From contig NZ_CP157804.1 in NCBI RefSeq assembly GCF_040112705.1, forward strand, positions 2,164,001-2,228,000: a stretch of 64,000 bases of DNA, written 5' to 3'. This document shows positions 61,801-64,000 of this stretch, piece after piece; position 1 is the stretch's first letter; each line of letters begins with the position of its first letter. This DNA comes from Flagellimonas sp. MMG031 (GTDB taxonomy: Bacteria > Bacteroidota > Bacteroidia > Flavobacteriales > Flavobacteriaceae). Under the pieces are notes generated by a model. It was given only the letters and a program-made list of their open reading frames with translations, ran no database searches and had not been told where the DNA came from. The translations under genes and the position numbers were made by a program.

Positions 61801-62636
61801 AGGGAAGCCCGGTTCCTTTGAGCGAGTTGGTTACCATTCGATATGAAAAGGGACCACAGGTCATCAAGAGCGAAGACACCTTTTTGGTGGGTTATGTACT
61901 GTTCGATAAGTTGGACGGTTTTGCCGAAGTCGAGGTGGTCGAGAATGCACAGGCCCTTATACAAGAAAAAATAGATAATGGAGAATTGGTGGTTCCCAAG
62001 GGCATCAATTATTTGTTTACCGGTACCTATGAAAACCAACTACGTGCCGAAAAGACGCTATCGGTCGTAGTACCGCTGGCATTGGCCATCATATTCTTGA
62101 TTCTTTATTTCCAATTCCGTTCAGTAGGTACCTCATTGATGGTGTTTACCGGGATTGCTGTTGCCTTTGCCGGAGGTTTTCTGATGATTTGGTTCTATGG
62201 TCAGGATTGGTTCCTGAACTTCAACTTTTTCGGGGAAAACCTACGAGACCTCTTCCAGATGCATACCATTAACCTGAGTGTTGCCGTATGGGTTGGGTTT
62301 ATTGCGCTCTTTGGTATTGCAACCGATGATGGTGTGGTCATGGCCACCTACCTGACCCAAACTTTTGATAGAAACAAGCCCGATTCCCTTGTATCCGTTA
62401 GGGATTCGGTTGTCGAAGCTGGTGAAAAACGTATCCGTCCGTGTTTGATGACGACCGCAACCACTATTCTGGCACTGCTTCCGGTATTGACATCCACCGG
62501 CCGTGGTAGCGATATTATGATTCCGATGGCGATCCCTTCTTTCGGGGGGATGCTTATCGCCTTGATTACCCTATTTGTTGTTCCAGTGTTGTACAGTTGG
62601 AAGGCCGAGTTTCAATTAAAAAGAATGTCCAAATGA
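58872..62636 (+). CDS. cusA: CusA-like heavy-metal efflux RND transporter
   Basis: A 1254-residue RND pump without TolC fusion. The fourth-helix motif is AIAIGTMVDVGVILSEN (Asp430), which follows the Cu/Ag (HME4) pattern more than the Zn/Co/Cd pattern of the first pump. The periplasmic part is Met-containing. Extra length compared with E. coli CusA (about 1047) comes from a membrane insert around residues 530-640 and a loop near 750-830. TolC follows with a 4-bp overlap. Confidence 0.93.
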   Translation: MLNKSIKFLIENKLVAVLLLVLFVGWGTVNAPFEWSTGSLPRNPVAVDAIPDIGENQQIVFTKWDGRSPQDIEDQITYPLTTSLLGIPGVRTIRSSSMFGFSSIYIIFEEDIEFYWSRSRILEKLNSLPSGLLPDGVNPALGPDATGLGQIYWYTLEGRDEKGNVTGGWDLQELRSIQDFYVKYALSSASGVSEVASIGGYVLEYQVDVNPELMKQYGIGLQQVVKAVKQSNRDIGAQTLEINQAEYLIRGLGYVKSIEDLQNAVVTSEDYTSIRLKDIANVSYGPATRRGILDKEGAEVVGGVVVARYGANPMEVINNVKDQINDLSAGLPSKVLEDGRTSQLTIVPFYDRTKLIQETLGTLNEALTLEIFITILVIIIMVFNLRASILISGLLPVAVLMVFIAMKLFNVDANIVALSGIAIAIGTMVDVGVILSENVIRHLDENEEGLPINTVVYNATAEVSGAILTAVMTTIISFIPVFTMIGAEGKLFRPLAFTKTFALTASIIVALFLIPPFAAFLFRKKSIKKTTGYAVNGILILLGIIALAYGFLLGFILIAFGIVGLLKNPELASRISTGFSLSEERANLINIIISAFAIVFVLAEYWRPLGLDKSIFWNLIFVSLICFGLLGFFTIFRNYYTRILRWALRNKLIFLSIPTAIVVFGVMIMRNTGKEFMPSLNEGSFLLMPTSLPHAGVEENKRVLQQLDMAVASIPEIATIVGKSGRTESALDPAPLSMYENVIQYKPEYMLNENRERQRFKVNEDGLFELRDGTFVTNPNMVVDDEGNYDESAIVSAFSVKQKDLIPDDDGEYFRNWRPEIESPDDIWNEIVRVTKLPGVTSAPKLQPIETRLVMLQTGMRAPMGIKVKGQDLKEIEAFGLKLEDILKEAEGVKDEAVFADRIVGKPYLLIDINRERLARYGITIEDVQSVLQVAVGGMVLTQTVEGRERYGVRVRYPRELRENPADLENIYVPVAKGSPVPLSELVTIRYEKGPQVIKSEDTFLVGYVLFDKLDGFAEVEVVENAQALIQEKIDNGELVVPKGINYLFTGTYENQLRAEKTLSVVVPLALAIIFLILYFQFRSVGTSLMVFTGIAVAFAGGFLMIWFYGQDWFLNFNFFGENLRDLFQMHTINLSVAVWVGFIALFGIATDDGVVMATYLTQTFDRNKPDSLVSVRDSVVEAGEKRIRPCLMTTATTILALLPVLTSTGRGSDIMIPMAIPSFGGMLIALITLFVVPVLYSWKAEFQLKRMSK

Positions 62637-63847
62637 AGAAATACCTATACATATTGATCGGAATAGTATCCATCGCTTCTGTGAACGGACAGGAACTGGA
62701 AAGCCTTATCCAACAGGCCGAACTCAACAATCCGGAAATCCAGGCTTTTGAGCTGCGGTACAATATTGCCTCCGAAAGAGTGAACGAGGTCAATACTTTG
62801 CCCAATACGGAGGTAAGTGCCGGACTTTTCGTAAGCGAGCCCGAAACACGGACCGGAGCACAGAAAGCACGGTTCTCGGCAAAACAGATGATCCCGTGGT
62901 TCGGTACCATTACCGCCCGTGAAAATTATGCAAGTTCATTGGCCGATGCCCAATACGAAGAGCTGGTCATCGTCAAAAGAAAATTGGCGTTGTCGGTATC
63001 TCAGTCCTATTACCGATTATTCTCGATAAGGGCGAAGCAAAGCGTTTTGGACGAAAATATAGAATTGCTGGAAACCTATGAACGATTGGCCTTGACCTCG
63101 GTAGAAGTTGGTAATGCCTCCGCAGTAGATGTGTTGCGCTTGCAGATTCGGCAGAACGAACTGCTTCAGCAAAAAGAAGTTTTGGAACAGGAGTATTTGG
63201 CCGAACAAACGCTGTTCAACAATCTATTGAATAGGGACGAACAAACACAAGTCGAAGTTTACGAAGGGCTTACGGTACCCGAACAAGACCCGATAACGGA
63301 AGAAGGAAGCCTTGACCTGCATCCTGAACTTTTAAAGTATGACAAGTTGTACGAGTCGGTCGAACAATCTGAAATCTTGAACCAAAAAGAAGCCTTACCG
63401 AATCTTGGTTTCGGATTGGATTACGTACCCGTTGCCGAAAGGCCTGATATGTCTTTCGATGATAACGGAAAGGACATCTTGATGCCGATGGTGGTGTCCA
63501 TCCCGATATTCAACAATAAATACAAATCCATTTCCCAACAGAACAAATTAAGGCAAGAGGAAATAACCGCCCAAAAGCAAGAACGAAGAAACAAGCTCGA
63601 AACACTTTTGAGCGAGGCCATTAACAACAGAATGGCTGCCAGGATTCGTTTTAGGACCCAAACAAAAAATATCGGACAGGCCAAGGACGGGGAGGAAATC
63701 CTTATCAAAAGCTACGAGACCGGAACCATCGATTTTAACGATGTGCTCGATATTCAAGAGCTTCAGCTTAGGTTTCAAATCAATCGAATTGAATCCATCA
63801 AGGGCTACTTTGTGCAGTCGGCCATTATCAATTATCTAAGGAGTTAA
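62633..63847 (+). CDS. TolC-family outer-membrane factor
   Basis: A 404-residue exported protein from ATG 62633: signal peptide ending VNGQ, then two OEP repeats, each with long coiled-coil helices (ELRYNIASERVNEV; KQERRNKLETLLSEAINNRM). Its start overlaps the cusA stop (ATGA). It exports metal through the outer membrane for the CusA pump. Confidence 0.92.
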   Translation: MKKYLYILIGIVSIASVNGQELESLIQQAELNNPEIQAFELRYNIASERVNEVNTLPNTEVSAGLFVSEPETRTGAQKARFSAKQMIPWFGTITARENYASSLADAQYEELVIVKRKLALSVSQSYYRLFSIRAKQSVLDENIELLETYERLALTSVEVGNASAVDVLRLQIRQNELLQQKEVLEQEYLAEQTLFNNLLNRDEQTQVEVYEGLTVPEQDPITEEGSLDLHPELLKYDKLYESVEQSEILNQKEALPNLGFGLDYVPVAERPDMSFDDNGKDILMPMVVSIPIFNNKYKSISQQNKLRQEEITAQKQERRNKLETLLSEAINNRMAARIRFRTQTKNIGQAKDGEEILIKSYETGTIDFNDVLDIQELQLRFQINRIESIKGYFVQSAIINYLRS

Positions 63848-63910
63848 TGTCCGTATCGATAGGAGTAAGGTATCTCGACTGAATAAAATAAAATATTATA
63901 AACCACAAAA

Positions 63911-64000
63911 ATGAGAATCATGATCAGAAAAATTACAGTGTTGTTGGTACTTCTCATTTCGTGCAACATTGCCGCACAATTAGTATCCAATGAAAGCGAA
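63911..64000 (+). CDS. Start of RND periplasmic adaptor (truncated by window end)
   Basis: Only the first 30 codons are in the window, starting ATG 63911. They form a signal peptide (MIRKITVLLVLLISC) with an adjacent NIAAQ. Position after cusA and TolC makes a CusB-type adaptor the expected product; the sequence alone does not prove it. Confidence 0.6.
   Translation, partial: MRIMIRKITVLLVLLISCNIAAQLVSNESE

Larger units (their letters stand above)
5924..64000. mobile_element. Genomic island / integrative element, left end (right end outside window)
   Basis: The left edge is a truncated tRNA, immediately followed by a tyrosine integrase and an excisionase-like gene. Everything to the right is accessory cargo: two RND metal pumps, P1B ATPases, mer-like genes and a metabolic block, with fossil genes between modules. 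The intact tRNA copy should be at the far end, past 64 kb. No relaxase, T4SS, transposase or plasmid replication gene is visible here, so whether it is conjugative cannot be told. Confidence 0.6.

Overview
The window reads as chromosome of a marine-type Flavobacteriaceae (Bacteroidota). The evidence is AT-leaning coding sequence, start regions without Shine-Dalgarno motifs, several TAnnTTTG promoter boxes of the Bacteroidota sigma type, and Flavobacteria-typical small families (HYC_CC_PP, DUF6660, GDCCVFCSYG, SHOCT). Positions 1-5.8 kb look like core chromosome: the end of a histidine kinase, its receiver protein, acetyl-CoA synthetase, and on the other strand a DEDDh exonuclease, a cNMP/CBS/nucleotidyltransferase protein and two tiny membrane peptides.

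At 5.92 kb the 3' half of a CAT-anticodon tRNA lies on the minus strand without its 5' half. A tyrosine integrase (6.1-7.35 kb) and an excisionase-like gene follow. I read this as the integrase-proximal end of an island or ICE integrated into a tRNA; its other end lies beyond 64 kb. No transposase, conjugation gene or CRISPR array is visible.

The island is metal-resistance cargo plus a metabolic block. Block 1 (8.2-24.5 kb, plus strand) holds a Czc-type RND pump fused to its TolC outer-membrane factor, the adaptor, a frameshifted PII-like gene, two Fur/Zur-like regulators, two SpoIIAA-like proteins, a membrane-anchored AlbA_2 protein, a P1B-4 ATPase, two CDF transporters, a CaCA antiporter and a universal stress protein; eroded gene remnants sit at 19.7 and 24.4 kb. 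Block 2 (24.7-27.6 kb) is a di-haem/Rieske/porin set. Block 3 (27.6-34.3 kb) is a mer-like operon: ArsR, MerTP, a MerA-like flavoprotein, a methyltransferase, a Cys-rich protein, a CsoR-like protein, a thioredoxin, an outer-membrane protein, a second MerP/MerT pair and an NHL lipoprotein.

Block 4 (35.7-56.7 kb) is a roughly 21-kb run almost entirely on the minus strand: CopB copper ATPase, MFS and phospholipase-D proteins, then PRPP synthetase, AMP-phosphorylase-type enzyme, MBL/beta-CASP nuclease, ATP-cone nuclease, universal stress proteins, D-lactate dehydrogenase, phosphofructokinase, a dicarboxylate/amino-acid symporter, archaeal-type class I aldolase, type II GAPDH and NDH-2, followed at its upstream end by small copper-handling proteins. 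It looks like a transferable glycolysis/fermentation and nucleotide-salvage module attached to metal resistance. Block 5 (56.9-64 kb) has an AraC regulator with an HMA-like sensor domain, a divergent pair of HYC_CC_PP proteins and a second RND system (CusA-like, TolC, start of adaptor).

The least explained signals are two look-alike structured intercistronic regions. Each is closed by an outer stem that starts at the stop codon of a small Cys-rich secreted protein and ends just before the start codon of the following RND pump (8484-8599 and 58765-58866). Also notable are two single-base frame disruptions (PII-like; PRPP-associated small protein), a CsoR-like regulator without the usual metal ligands, and the portable glycolysis/AMP module itself.
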